64,000 bases of DNA from Vulcanimicrobiota bacterium (GTDB lineage Bacteria; Vulcanimicrobiota; Xenobia; Xenobiales; JADMJV01): contig JAFKGI010000027.1 in assembly GCA_017307785.1 (NCBI GenBank), positions 40,539-104,538 of the forward strand, read 5' to 3'. A program made the position numbers and the translations under genes. Of the stretch, positions 26,543-34,992 are shown piece after piece; the first letter of the stretch is position 1; each line of letters begins with the position of its first letter. A model generated the notes under the pieces. It had not been told where the DNA came from and made no database searches. It saw only the letters and a program-made list of their open reading frames with translations.

Positions 26543-26660
26543 GGGCAAAAGTTGCTGCGCCCGTCGGCACACTCTGAAGTTGCTGCCCAGGTAGGCAAAA
26601 GTTGCCGCGCCCGTCGGCACACCTGGGGGTTGCCGCCCGGGTAGGCAACCCGGCAAATGG
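26543..26660. repeat. Dispersed GTTGCC/GTCGGCA repeat, locus A
   Basis: Two near-identical 30-base copies (26543-26572 and 26593-26622) with degenerate half-copies between and after them. A 29-base stretch, 26594-26622, recurs exactly but inverted at 56018-56046. The unit carries a GGCAAAAGTTGCCGCGCCCG core. It lies in the spacer after pepT and is non-coding on either strand as far as I can tell. Confidence 0.8.
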
Positions 26661-26695
26661 TCGCCCCCCTTAGCGCGTCCTAATGCTATCCAAAC

Positions 26696-26724
26696 TTGCG
26701 GGGGGAGGCCGGATCGCATATAAT
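26696..26724 (+). promoter_or_regulatory. Sigma-70-type promoter for the HD-domain gene
   Basis: TTGCGG (26696-26701), a 17-base spacer, TATAAT (26719-26724). Transcription would begin about 26731, at or just before the GTG at 26733, so this message is probably leaderless or nearly so. Confidence 0.7.
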
Positions 26725-26732
26725 CCGGCCAC

Positions 26733-28646
26733 GTGATTGATCCGCTGCAGCGCATAACCAGCACTCCCTGGACCGCTCCCAAGAGCCCCGTGGTCCGGGC
26801 CGAGAAGCCGTTGCTGCAGCTGGACCCGCAGGAATCGTTCTCTTTCCGAGGATTTGAAGCCCCCGCTCAGCCCGCCCCCGCCGCCATCAACGAGCCGGTC
26901 TTTCAGGCGACCGCCAACGAACCGGTCTTTCGTCAACCGGCGGCTCCCGTACCCACGGTGCTCTCCATGGTGGAAGATCTCCCCGCCAACGACAAAGCCG
27001 GAGTCACGGCTGACATGCTGGGTCGCGAAGTCAACTACCTGGGCGCCTACCCCTATAAAGAAGGCGGCGAGCAGATTCGCGGTGAGCTGACCCAGCGCTA
27101 TCAAGATTCGGTGGCTGGCGCCAAGCAGTTTCACAAGGAAGCTCTGGAGTTCGCCCACTCTCGTGGAGTGGACCCGGTCAAGCTACCGGACAGCCTGAAA
27201 GGCAAGAGTTTCGACGCCGATTCCGCGGCCGCCATCAAGCAGGAGCTGGCCGGACAGGTCAAGGCTTACTTCGCCAGTGCGCAGGGCAGCACCAACCCTC
27301 TCAAAGAGGGACTCAGCCAGAAAGAATGCGACCGCTTCGTGGACCTGGTCAGCCAGTGTCAGGCCGAGGGCTCGCTCGGCAAGGTTTCCGCCGGTGAGGT
27401 CTACCGGTTGGCCTCCAGCAATCTCAGCTTGCTGGCCCTGCAAGACCGAGCCGCTTCAGAAATCACTTTCGGCGAACATGGCGTGCGCCATCTGGTCGGC
27501 CACAACATCATGGTCTGCGAAAAGCTCAGCGACCAGCTGCAGGCTCAAGGCGTCCCGGTCAGCGCCAAAGACCGGCTGATTCTCCACCAGGCCATGCTGG
27601 TGCACGACATGGGTTACGCGGTCGACAACGTGCGCGGAGATTTCGCCAAGAACGGCATCAAGACTCAGGACGCCGGTCACCCGCTGTTGGGCGGCCGCTA
27701 CGTGCGCGAACGTTTTCAGGACGATACCGACCCCATCAATTCGCTCTTCTCCCCCGAGGAGATGAACCTGATGCAGCGCTGCGTGCTCTATCACGACATG
27801 GATGCCGAGGGTAAGTCGGGCGTCAAGCTCAACATGAGCAAGCAACTCAGCCCGGCCGAGCGTCAACAAAACCTGGAAAGCATCACCCGGCTGGCCGACA
27901 ACTCCCACGCCCTGGACGATAAGGTTTCCGACGTTCTTTATCGCCACCCGGCCGCCCTCAAGACCATGCGCATGATCAAAACGGCCGGCGAAGTGGGCGA
28001 CGAAACCAAGGTCAAGTCGCTGCAGAACGAGTTGAAGCAGGACCTGGACGCGCGCGCCGATCTTTCGGCCGACGACAAAGCCGGCTTGAAGCAGGCGGTC
28101 AACCAGATGAGCGCCGGCGAATACGAATTCTCGGCCCGTCGCCTGGTGGGCGGCAAGCCCGACTACAGCATCGATGGCGACGGCACCGTCACCATCACCT
28201 TGCGCGAATCGCCCATCCACAAGCAGATCGCTCAGGTCAGCGGCCAGGAGCCGCTCAAGCTGCTAGCCGGCTACATGCAAGATTTAAGCGGAGTGCGGCC
28301 CGAGATCGACCGCAACACCAAGAGCGTGGAAGCCGGCAACCTGCGCTTCGAATTAAAGCCCGCCAAAGACCTGGACGATTACCAAACGGCGGTGGCCGGA
28401 GTGATGCTCGACGACGTCGGCTTCCGCAAGTGGGCCGTCAAGGACGCCGATATGGGCAAGACCCAGAAGGGTCTCAAAAGCGTGCTGGATGCGGCCGCGG
28501 ACATGACGGACGAGCAACTGCAGCGCAAGGCCGCCGTTTACCTGGACGACGTAGACGCTTCGCGCAGCCAGATTCTCTCGGCTCTGCAGGGCCAGTTGAC
28601 CGGCCTCAAGGACCAGCGTCGTCAAGCTCTTTATGCAGCGTCTTGA
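26733..28646 (+). CDS. HD-domain phosphohydrolase-like protein
   Basis: 637 residues from GTG 26733. The N-terminal 80 residues are Pro/Ala-rich, with a repeated NEPVF segment and no Sec signal. The HD domain spans about 245-420: His249/His253 in EHGVRHLVGHN, His291-Asp292 in MLVHDMGYAVDN, His316 in DAGHPLLGGRY and His near 354 in VLYHDMDAEG. This set of metal ligands fits HD phosphohydrolases of nucleotides or second messengers, but it is not a canonical HD-GYP. The C-terminal 230 residues are helical and of unknown function. The gene overlaps the next by 14 bp. Substrate unknown; export by a non-Sec route is possible. Confidence 0.72.
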   Translation: MIDPLQRITSTPWTAPKSPVVRAEKPLLQLDPQESFSFRGFEAPAQPAPAAINEPVFQATANEPVFRQPAAPVPTVLSMVEDLPANDKAGVTADMLGREVNYLGAYPYKEGGEQIRGELTQRYQDSVAGAKQFHKEALEFAHSRGVDPVKLPDSLKGKSFDADSAAAIKQELAGQVKAYFASAQGSTNPLKEGLSQKECDRFVDLVSQCQAEGSLGKVSAGEVYRLASSNLSLLALQDRAASEITFGEHGVRHLVGHNIMVCEKLSDQLQAQGVPVSAKDRLILHQAMLVHDMGYAVDNVRGDFAKNGIKTQDAGHPLLGGRYVRERFQDDTDPINSLFSPEEMNLMQRCVLYHDMDAEGKSGVKLNMSKQLSPAERQQNLESITRLADNSHALDDKVSDVLYRHPAALKTMRMIKTAGEVGDETKVKSLQNELKQDLDARADLSADDKAGLKQAVNQMSAGEYEFSARRLVGGKPDYSIDGDGTVTITLRESPIHKQIAQVSGQEPLKLLAGYMQDLSGVRPEIDRNTKSVEAGNLRFELKPAKDLDDYQTAVAGVMLDDVGFRKWAVKDADMGKTQKGLKSVLDAAADMTDEQLQRKAAVYLDDVDASRSQILSALQGQLTGLKDQRRQALYAAS

Positions 28647-28959
28647 AGAGTGGCTGGCCGGTTACCGACTTCCTGACTCGGCCGACCCGCTCCACGACTT
28701 AGAAGTCGCCCACCTCGATATGCTTCGATCCTTTTACGCCTTGCTTTGCGTAACCGGCGACGCCGCCGATCCGGTCACGGCCGTGCGCATGCATCTACCT
28801 GATTTTCCATCCTTTCCCTTATCCGGCTCCCCCACCGAGCCGCTACGAGTCCTGGGCGTGGCGCGGCCCGCGGGACCAGTGGTGGAGCTGAAGGAACGCC
28901 TGCTGGAGGGTCTGACGGCCGAGCAGGCCGCGGAATACCTGACGCTCTCCGAATCCTAG
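28633..28959 (+). CDS. Small protein coupled to HD-domain gene, unknown function
   Basis: 108 residues. Its ATG lies 14 bp inside the HD gene, so the two are translationally coupled. Sequence starts MQRLEEWLAGYRLPDSADPL and ends in an acidic helix, ERLLEGLTAEQAAEYLTLSE. No signal, no membrane segment, no Cys pair. By its size and coupling it could be a dedicated partner (chaperone, immunity or regulatory subunit) of the HD-domain protein, which is an inference from gene order alone. No family recognised. Confidence 0.6.
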   Translation: MQRLEEWLAGYRLPDSADPLHDLEVAHLDMLRSFYALLCVTGDAADPVTAVRMHLPDFPSFPLSGSPTEPLRVLGVARPAGPVVELKERLLEGLTAEQAAEYLTLSES

Positions 28960-29012
28960 AAAATCCAGGCTTTTTCCAGGACAGCTGCAGCGTAACGGCG
29001 TAACCGTGCGCC

Positions 29013-29696
29013 ATGCCCACCCTCCACCCGCTCCGCATCGCCCTGGTTGGCTTTTTGTTAGCCAGCGCCGCCCACGCCGCTCCTATTGTGTTTCAAAACG
29101 GCGTTAGCCCGGGCACCAGCGATGCCTACTATTTCGGACCGGGAACCGAAATCGGCAACGTCTTCACGACGACGGCCTCCGGAACGGTGTCATCGATTAC
29201 TTTCGCGGTATGGAACGCAGTCGGGGCGACTCCCGTAGAATACTCCGGTTCCTGGGCGCTACAGTCACGAGATGGCGGACCCATCAACCTCAGCGATACC
29301 TTTATCTCCAGCGCAATCACCGGCTCCGGGCAAGGGATCGCCCTCAACAGCGGCTCCTTCGGGCCCGATGACGGGCTTTACGACATCAGGTTGGTGACTT
29401 TTGATGTCAGCTCGTTCGCACTGCCGGTCGGCTCGTACATTCTGGCTCTGACCGGGGTCACTGGAGACGCGGGTGACAGCTTCTGGGGGGTCGCCAGCGA
29501 TCCGAGTCCAGGAGTTACGGCCACTGTTCTGCCTTTCCCCTCGCTACCCAGCACCAACTTCTTCGTGCTGGCCGGACCCGAAGACGCGAGCGGTGCCCCG
29601 GAACTCAATCCGGCCAGCGCCAGCACCGCCCTCGGTTTCTGCTGCATCGGCCTGGCTTTGCTGCAGCGACGCAAAACCCGCGCCCGCTGGAGCTGA
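29013..29696 (+). CDS. Exported protein with PEP-CTERM-like C-terminal sorting signal
   Basis: 227 residues. A Sec signal peptide ends in ASAAHA. The mature part is a beta-rich domain low in Lys and rich in Gly, Ser, Thr (GNVFTTTASGTVSSITFAVW), typical of PEP-CTERM substrates that use a choice-of-anchor or discoidin-like fold. The tail is APELNPASASTALGF, then a short hydrophobic stretch, then QRRKTRAR: the tripartite sorting-signal plan, with PELNPAS in place of plain PEP. Such proteins are processed by exosortase-like enzymes and are often linked to extracellular matrix. No exosortase gene is in the window. Confidence 0.75.
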   Translation: MPTLHPLRIALVGFLLASAAHAAPIVFQNGVSPGTSDAYYFGPGTEIGNVFTTTASGTVSSITFAVWNAVGATPVEYSGSWALQSRDGGPINLSDTFISSAITGSGQGIALNSGSFGPDDGLYDIRLVTFDVSSFALPVGSYILALTGVTGDAGDSFWGVASDPSPGVTATVLPFPSLPSTNFFVLAGPEDASGAPELNPASASTALGFCCIGLALLQRRKTRARWS

Positions 29697-29752
29697 AGCA
29701 AAGTTCAAATCCCGGCAATCCCCCGCCGTTCCAGGTTCTCTAAGATGGACGG

Positions 29753-31018
29753 GTGATTATTGGTACCCGTATGTCCGTTCCTCACTTGCCTTCGGCGCGC
29801 TCTTCGCCACCTCAGGCTTTGGACGCGTTCGTGGCTTCCGATGCTCCCGCCGGCCTCATTCCCAAGCTGTTCGTCCCCCGCCAGTCGATTCCGGATGCGG
29901 AAGCTATCGCGCAAAATCCGAACCTGCACGGCGTCGAACTCAATCGGGCCATCAACAGAACCTACGTAGAGTTATCGAAACAACTGCAGCGGGTGCTCGA
30001 CCCCGAGTTCGCGGAGGGGTCCAAAGTCAGCCCCAGCTGGTATTCCATGGCCATCTATGCTTCGCGCGGCGCGGGCAAGGGCATGCTGGCGGCGGAGGCG
30101 GCTCTCTCGGTGGTGGGAGGTCAGCGTTCGCTGCGCGATATGTTCCCGGCCGTGCCCGAGGAAGACTGGAAACGCGTCGCTCCCCTGCTGGAGGACAGCC
30201 GCGGTCCGGCCAAGGACTGCGCCAAATTCCTGGTGGCCTTCTTCCTGGCCCAGCAGGAGGGCCCCACCCGCCTGACCCTGGACCCACGCGTGCTGGCCAT
30301 CTCCGCCGGTCGCATGACCAGCATCATCACCCGGCCCGATACCAACGTCTTTACCTTTACCCGCACCCTGAAGAACATGCTGGAAGACGGCAATCGCCGC
30401 ATTTTTCAGGACATTGGAGTCTCGTGCCAGCACTACCTGGAGCTGCGTCGAGACCAGCCGGGAGTGACACCCGAGGGCGTGGCTCGACATTTCAGTGAAG
30501 ACCCGCTGGCCGTCTCGGCCTATCAGGACGGGCTGCGCTTCGCCGCCTCGCCCGAGGATCTGCCTACCGACTTCGCCCCACTTTACGGCCTGAACACCGC
30601 GCCCTTGCTGGCCTCGGGCTTCGCCCTTTACGAGCGGGCCTCGAGCGAGAAGAACCCCGAGCTGCGTGACCGCATGATTCAGCACGCCGGCAACCTGCTG
30701 GCTTACCACGAGCAGGCCAAAGTGGCTGTGCCCGCTTTCCTGCCCGGCCAGATTCTGCCGGGTGAGACCGAGCGCGGTGACGTGATGGAAGTGCTGACAC
30801 CTCAGGTAGACGTGAAGACCCGTCAATGGACCTGGAGCATGCACAAATGCGACCTGCCGGACCTGGACGGCTCCTTCTGGACCCCGCCCTCCACCGAGCG
30901 CAACTGGGCCGTTTTCGAGGACCGCTGGGGACCGATTCTGGACTATTTCGCTCGCTGCGCCGCCAATCCCGAGTCGCTCTGGCCCATGCCCAACCCCGAC
31001 CCCGCCCAGGGAGTCTAG
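29753..31018 (+). CDS. Protein of unknown function with Pro/Ala-rich N-terminus
   Basis: 421 residues from GTG 29753, or 415 from ATG 29771. No signal peptide. It starts with a Ser/Pro/Ala-rich stretch (MSVPHLPSARSSPPQALDAF), then reads as a soluble helical protein. Notable segments: YASRGAGKGMLAAEAALSVV, which resembles a glycine loop but is not a clean Walker A (GAGKG lacks the T/S), ISAGRMTSIITRPDTNVFTF and a Trp-rich C-terminus (RQWTWSMHKCDLP). TAAGAT stands six bases before the GTG, suggesting a short leader. Followed by two small membrane genes. No family recognised. Confidence 0.6.
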   Translation: MIIGTRMSVPHLPSARSSPPQALDAFVASDAPAGLIPKLFVPRQSIPDAEAIAQNPNLHGVELNRAINRTYVELSKQLQRVLDPEFAEGSKVSPSWYSMAIYASRGAGKGMLAAEAALSVVGGQRSLRDMFPAVPEEDWKRVAPLLEDSRGPAKDCAKFLVAFFLAQQEGPTRLTLDPRVLAISAGRMTSIITRPDTNVFTFTRTLKNMLEDGNRRIFQDIGVSCQHYLELRRDQPGVTPEGVARHFSEDPLAVSAYQDGLRFAASPEDLPTDFAPLYGLNTAPLLASGFALYERASSEKNPELRDRMIQHAGNLLAYHEQAKVAVPAFLPGQILPGETERGDVMEVLTPQVDVKTRQWTWSMHKCDLPDLDGSFWTPPSTERNWAVFEDRWGPILDYFARCAANPESLWPMPNPDPAQGV

Positions 31019-31053
31019 CGGAACCTTCCGCTCCGGTAGCGAATTGGGTCCGG

Positions 31054-31335
31054 ATGCTGGTCGTCTTAGCGGTGCTGGGCTGCTTTCTGGGTCGCGTGCT
31101 GGGTCCTCGACTGAAGACCTGCCCCTACTTATTGTCCGCCCAACTGGCCGCGGCTCTGCCTATCGTGGGAGGACTGACCCAGTCGAGCGAACTTGGCCTG
31201 CGCGGAATCCTGGTCGGAATCGGGGCGCTTCTGGGGGTCTACGCGAGCGGACACAACTCGCGCTTGCGAGCGCTGCTCTTCTGTGCCGCCGGCTCGACCT
31301 TGGGAGGACTGCTTGGTCAATCCCTACTTACGTAG
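31054..31335 (+). CDS. Small hydrophobic membrane protein
   Basis: 93 residues from ATG 31054, with three membrane segments: MLVVLAVLGCFLGRVLG, an Ala/Gly-rich AAALPIVGG region and LRGILVGIGALLGVYASG, followed by a fourth weak one at the end (AAGSTLGGLLGQSLL). Gly-rich helices suggest tight packing. The gene is 35 bp after the orphan gene and overlaps the next small membrane gene by 23 bp, so the two probably form a complex. Function unknown. Confidence 0.6.
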   Translation: MLVVLAVLGCFLGRVLGPRLKTCPYLLSAQLAAALPIVGGLTQSSELGLRGILVGIGALLGVYASGHNSRLRALLFCAAGSTLGGLLGQSLLT

Positions 31336-31579
31336 CCTGCGCATCTGGGTCTGGGCCGACCTGATCTGCCTGGCCAGTCTGGTCGGCGTTTTTACTCTGG
31401 GCGACCCGCTCGGTCAGTCCGGCGTTCGCCATCCGGCCCTGCCGCTGCTTTTCTTTCTGGCCTGCGTGACCGCCGTGGGAACCCTGCTCATCTCCCTGAT
31501 CGTGCTCATCTACGGGCTACTGGCGGCCTTCTGGCGCGAGCCCTCCCCCGCCGGCACCGGCCTCACTCGCGGCGACTGA
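31313..31579 (+). CDS. Small membrane protein, unknown function
   Basis: 88 residues from a TTG at 31313 (LVNPYLRSLRIWVWADL), which is the only start that gives a compact protein; the frame is open earlier inside the previous gene. Two clear membrane segments (LICLASLVGVFTLG; PLLFFLACVTAVGTLLISL, continuing to IYGLLAAFW) and a Pro-rich tail. Overlap with the preceding gene implies coupling. No family recognised. Confidence 0.5.
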   Translation: MVNPYLRSLRIWVWADLICLASLVGVFTLGDPLGQSGVRHPALPLLFFLACVTAVGTLLISLIVLIYGLLAAFWREPSPAGTGLTRGD

Positions 31580-31591
31580 CCCGATCCCAAG

Positions 31592-31620
31592 AAAAAGGCC
31601 GCCCCCTCGCGGGAGCGGCC
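31592..31620 (-). terminator. Rho-independent terminator, minus strand
   Basis: Stem GGCCGC-c-CCC / GGG-a-GCGGCC with TCGC loop. The A5 run on the plus strand side gives the U tract on the minus strand, ending the MerR/VIT-VWA operon. Confidence 0.75.
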
Positions 31621-31633
31621 TTCGGGACCGGGA

Positions 31634-34411
31634 CTACATCCAGAAGTTGTCGGCCCGGGAGCTGCCGACTAGCAGCCCCTGAACCCACTTCTCGGTCTGC
31701 TGCAGCCAGCCGTGAGTCGGAACAGTGCCGCCCGACTGCAGTCGGCGCAACAGATCCTGCAACGGCGACAGCTGCTGCAGATTGAAGCCACGCCGCACCA
31801 GCGCTTCGATCAGGCCTTGCAGGGCCAGTTCCCAGGTGCGGGCGGTGCTGGCCTGACGGACCAGCAGGAGAGCGGCCTGAACTTCGTCCACTCCGGCTTC
31901 CTTCCAACCGCTGCCGGGACCGGCCACCATCGACTTGCGCTTGGCCACCGGTGGAGCCGGAGGCGGAGGCGGAGCCATCGGCGCCGCTTCCGCTTCCCAG
32001 AAGGGCGCGGGCTCGGGACACGGCAGAGAGAGGCAATCGTCGAACGATTCGAAGGCTGCCGGCTCGAAGCACAGCTCCGGTTCCGGGCTTGGCGGAGAGA
32101 AGCAGACCGACTCAAATCGCCTCTCGGAAGCCGCGAACGGGTCCAGAGCGGGAGCTGGAGAGGCGAACGGATCCGCCTGAGCAGCGAAGGGGTCGGCCGC
32201 CGCAGCCCCAAACGGGTCCTGAGCCGGAGGTGCTGCGAATGGGTCGTGAGCCGGAGCTCCGAACGGGTCAGCCGGAGCAGACGCAAACGGGTCCTGAGCC
32301 GGAGCTCCGAACGGGTCGGCTGCCGGAGCGGCCGAAGCAAACGGGTCACCGCCACCACCAGCGAACGGATCCGCCGAAGCAGAGAAGGCGTCGTGCATCG
32401 GAGCAGGTGCGGCCGGCGGTCGCGGAGCGCTGCGAGCGCGGAAGTTCCCGGACGAAGGCGCATTGACGACCCGCTGGATTCCGCCCTGTTGCATCACCTG
32501 CTGCTTGTGAGCTCCACCCAGCGACGGTTTGGCGGCCATCTTCTTGAGCATCTCCTGACCTTCGGGCAGGGATACCGCCTGAGTCACCTGATGGAGTGCA
32601 CCGGGCACGAAACTCTGCTCGTCCACGGCCACGAAAGCGGTGAACCGACAGAGCACGCCGTGCTGCAGGGCGAACTGAGCGATGGCCGCCGGTTGATAAG
32701 CCGGCTGACGCCAGCCGGCCAGGAAACCGTGCTCCAGTTCCAAGACTCGTTCGCGCGCCCACATCTTATGAATGCTCTCGCCGCCGCAGTGCGTCACCGG
32801 AATGCGGTTGCGGAAAGCTCGGCCGTCGCGGGAGAAACCAACCACCTCGACCTCGTGATCCACCGGGCCCTGGACCACACCCATCTGACGCGCGGCCAGA
32901 CCTTCGAACAAATCCACGGAAGCCGGGCTGGACTCGGCGCCGGGCAACTGAATGCTGACTTTCTGCAGCAAGGGCGGGTTGATGCGGCGGCGCAGACCGA
33001 GCATCTCCTCGTCCAACTGTTCCTCGCTCTCGACCAGAGTAAAGTGACCGCCACTCACCTGAGCGATGCGTTCCAACAAGCTGACGTTGACGGCGCGGTC
33101 GATACCCACCGTAAAGATACGGATGCCCTGGGCGTTTTGCTGAATCCAGCGCAGCACTTCCGACTCGTTGCCCACCTGTCCATCGGTGATCAACACCAGG
33201 TAAGGGTCGGCCTGGCCTTTGAGCATGGCCACGCCGGCCTGAATGGCCGGCAGAATCTCGGTGCCGCCGCGGTCATTGACCTTCCCCAAGGCTTCCAGGG
33301 CCAGGTAGCGCTCGCGGTCGCTGGCCCAGCGCAGGTTGGTCTTGCGCGGGTCGAGATATTCGATGCGGTCGTCGAAGTTGAGCACCTGGAAAGCATCGCG
33401 GTCGGTCAGCGAGTCGATCAAGCGGCCCACGGCCCGACGGGCGCACACCATTTTCCAGCCCGACATCGAGCCGGAACGATCTAACAGTGTCACAACCTGA
33501 CGGGGCGTCTGCGGGCCCAACTGATGCAAATCGTCCGGCACCAGGTTCAGCACGTAATAGCCACCCTGGGAAATCTGGAAGCTGCTCTGCACCTGAGCGG
33601 AAGGCAAGGGAATGCGCACGATCAGATCGCGGTCCAGGCGGTCGGCGGTGGGGCGCAAAGACATACGGAATCCCTGCGGCTCGTTCCAGCACAACAGATC
33701 GGGTGTGCTCACCTCGGGCATCCCGAAAATTAGCCCTCCCGTATCCACCTGAATGTTCACGCTCAGACGCACGGGATTGGGGTAGCCGGGCAGCAGCACC
33801 GGTGGCGAAATACGGCTGGCGTCGGGCACCGCGTTGGTATCCTGGGCCACGCCGCGGCCCACGTTCTCGCCGCCGTAGGCAACGCCCGGAATATAACGGG
33901 GCGCCACCACCAGCGGGAAGCGGAACATAGCCCGTCCGTCGGCAAAAGTCAGCGGTCCGTGTAGTTCCAGTTCCACTTCCACGAACTGCCGGGGTGGAAT
34001 GTTGCCTACCGTCATGGTGAAGGTCTCGGACCGCTCTTCTTCGGCCAGAGCAGCCTGCTTGCCCTGAGCCACCGCCTGCTGGTACTGGCGGCGCGCTTCG
34101 CCGCGCTCCTCCAGGCGGCCCAGCACGCGGCGCTGCTCGGTCTGCATCACGAAGGAGCTGACCGCGGCCCGGCCGGGGAGCGGGAAGATGTAGGTGGCTT
34201 CCAGCGGCTGATTGTAGGGGTTGTAGAAGCGCTGCACCAGTTTCAGGCGGTAAAGCAGACCCGAGATGTGGCCTTGCAAATCCATGCTCTGCAGCGGAAG
34301 AACGCCCGAGGTGGTGGAGAGACTGCCGAAGCTTCCCAGGTCGGTGGGTACGCGGTACTTCTGATAATCGGCCTCGTTGAGGATGTGCAGTTGAGTAGGA
34401 CTAGCGGTCAC
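31634..34411 (-). CDS. VIT and VWA domain protein with DPF-repeat linker
   Basis: 925 residues, no Sec signal. VIT domain (about 15-150; LYRLKLVQRFYNPYNQPLEA), VWA domain (about 300-460) with an intact MIDAS DxSxS in TLLDRSGSMSGWK, then a beta domain. From about 680 to 760 a low-complexity linker holds ten DPF tripeptides spaced 6-12 residues apart (DPFGAPAQDPFASAPADPF). Next comes an acidic Cys-containing stretch and a compact helical C-terminal domain (about 830-925). VIT-VWA proteins are usually secreted or cytoplasmic binding proteins that need Mg2+. The GTG start overlaps the stop of the MerR-like gene (GTGA). The linker may be a multivalent docking region. Confidence 0.88.
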   Translation of the reverse strand: MTASPTQLHILNEADYQKYRVPTDLGSFGSLSTTSGVLPLQSMDLQGHISGLLYRLKLVQRFYNPYNQPLEATYIFPLPGRAAVSSFVMQTEQRRVLGRLEERGEARRQYQQAVAQGKQAALAEEERSETFTMTVGNIPPRQFVEVELELHGPLTFADGRAMFRFPLVVAPRYIPGVAYGGENVGRGVAQDTNAVPDASRISPPVLLPGYPNPVRLSVNIQVDTGGLIFGMPEVSTPDLLCWNEPQGFRMSLRPTADRLDRDLIVRIPLPSAQVQSSFQISQGGYYVLNLVPDDLHQLGPQTPRQVVTLLDRSGSMSGWKMVCARRAVGRLIDSLTDRDAFQVLNFDDRIEYLDPRKTNLRWASDRERYLALEALGKVNDRGGTEILPAIQAGVAMLKGQADPYLVLITDGQVGNESEVLRWIQQNAQGIRIFTVGIDRAVNVSLLERIAQVSGGHFTLVESEEQLDEEMLGLRRRINPPLLQKVSIQLPGAESSPASVDLFEGLAARQMGVVQGPVDHEVEVVGFSRDGRAFRNRIPVTHCGGESIHKMWARERVLELEHGFLAGWRQPAYQPAAIAQFALQHGVLCRFTAFVAVDEQSFVPGALHQVTQAVSLPEGQEMLKKMAAKPSLGGAHKQQVMQQGGIQRVVNAPSSGNFRARSAPRPPAAPAPMHDAFSASADPFAGGGGDPFASAAPAADPFGAPAQDPFASAPADPFGAPAHDPFAAPPAQDPFGAAAADPFAAQADPFASPAPALDPFAASERRFESVCFSPPSPEPELCFEPAAFESFDDCLSLPCPEPAPFWEAEAAPMAPPPPPAPPVAKRKSMVAGPGSGWKEAGVDEVQAALLLVRQASTARTWELALQGLIEALVRRGFNLQQLSPLQDLLRRLQSGGTVPTHGWLQQTEKWVQGLLVGSSRADNFWM

Positions 34412-34986
34412 GGCTGTGAGCCCCCTTCGTATTTCTGGACCAGGTCGGACACGTTCTGCAGAAACTCTTCCAACGGAAAGCCTTCGGGCAAGCGGTCGCT
34501 ATCAACTAAGAGTTGCAATCCGGCCAGCGGTTCGAGGCTTAATAGCTGGCGCCGAGGCGCCTTGGGCAGGTTCGGTGCGGGTAGAGAGCGCTCGGGCATC
34601 TCTTCCCAGAAGTCGGGACGGCGCGCTAGCGGCGCGGTCGTCTGCGAAGCGACCTCCGGTTGCGGCAACGGCAGAGCCAGACCCAACATTTGGGCCAGTC
34701 CGTCTTCGCTTTTGCCGAGCAGCAACTGCTGGATGTCTTCCAGCCGATTGCCGGCCATCTGGAGGTGTTTGATGGCCAGCACCTGGAGCAGGTGTTTGCC
34801 CGTATAGAAGGCCGTGCGCCCTTGAAAGTGCGCGGCCCGGTCGAGCAGCCCCAGGGTCGTGTAGTAGCGGAGCAACCGGGGGGTGGGAGTCCAGGTAACC
34901 CGCTTCGAGTCGCCTTCGTGCCAGCCCAGCTGATCCATCAACTGTTGTCCCCATTGAGCCAGTTCTTCCAGTCGGACCATCTTCAC
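34408..34986 (-). CDS. MerR-family-like transcriptional regulator
   Basis: 192 residues. Winged-helix MerR core near residues 30-95: TPRLLRYYTTLGLLDRAAHF, RTAFYTGKHLLQVLAIKHLQ and RLEDIQQLLLG, the usual YY-x2-GLL and wing pattern. The C-terminal 90 residues are Pro-rich then helical and contain no Cys set for metals, so the effector is unknown. The gene is 12 bp downstream of a perfect 20-bp palindrome placed between -35 and -10 boxes, and it is coupled to the VIT-VWA gene. It most likely controls its own two-gene operon. Confidence 0.82.
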   Translation of the reverse strand: MKMVRLEELAQWGQQLMDQLGWHEGDSKRVTWTPTPRLLRYYTTLGLLDRAAHFQGRTAFYTGKHLLQVLAIKHLQMAGNRLEDIQQLLLGKSEDGLAQMLGLALPLPQPEVASQTTAPLARRPDFWEEMPERSLPAPNLPKAPRRQLLSLEPLAGLQLLVDSDRLPEGFPLEEFLQNVSDLVQKYEGGSQP

Positions 34987-34992
34987 CAGCTC

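Noticed and set aside
25247..26782. Long minus-strand ORF (511 residues) opposite pepT
   Set aside because: Its sequence is the reverse shadow of pepT with Gly/His-rich composition and no motif; pepT is intact on the plus strand.
30057..30090. Walker A in the orphan at 29753
   Set aside because: RGAGKGM lacks the final T/S and no Walker B is seen, so ATPase is not claimed.
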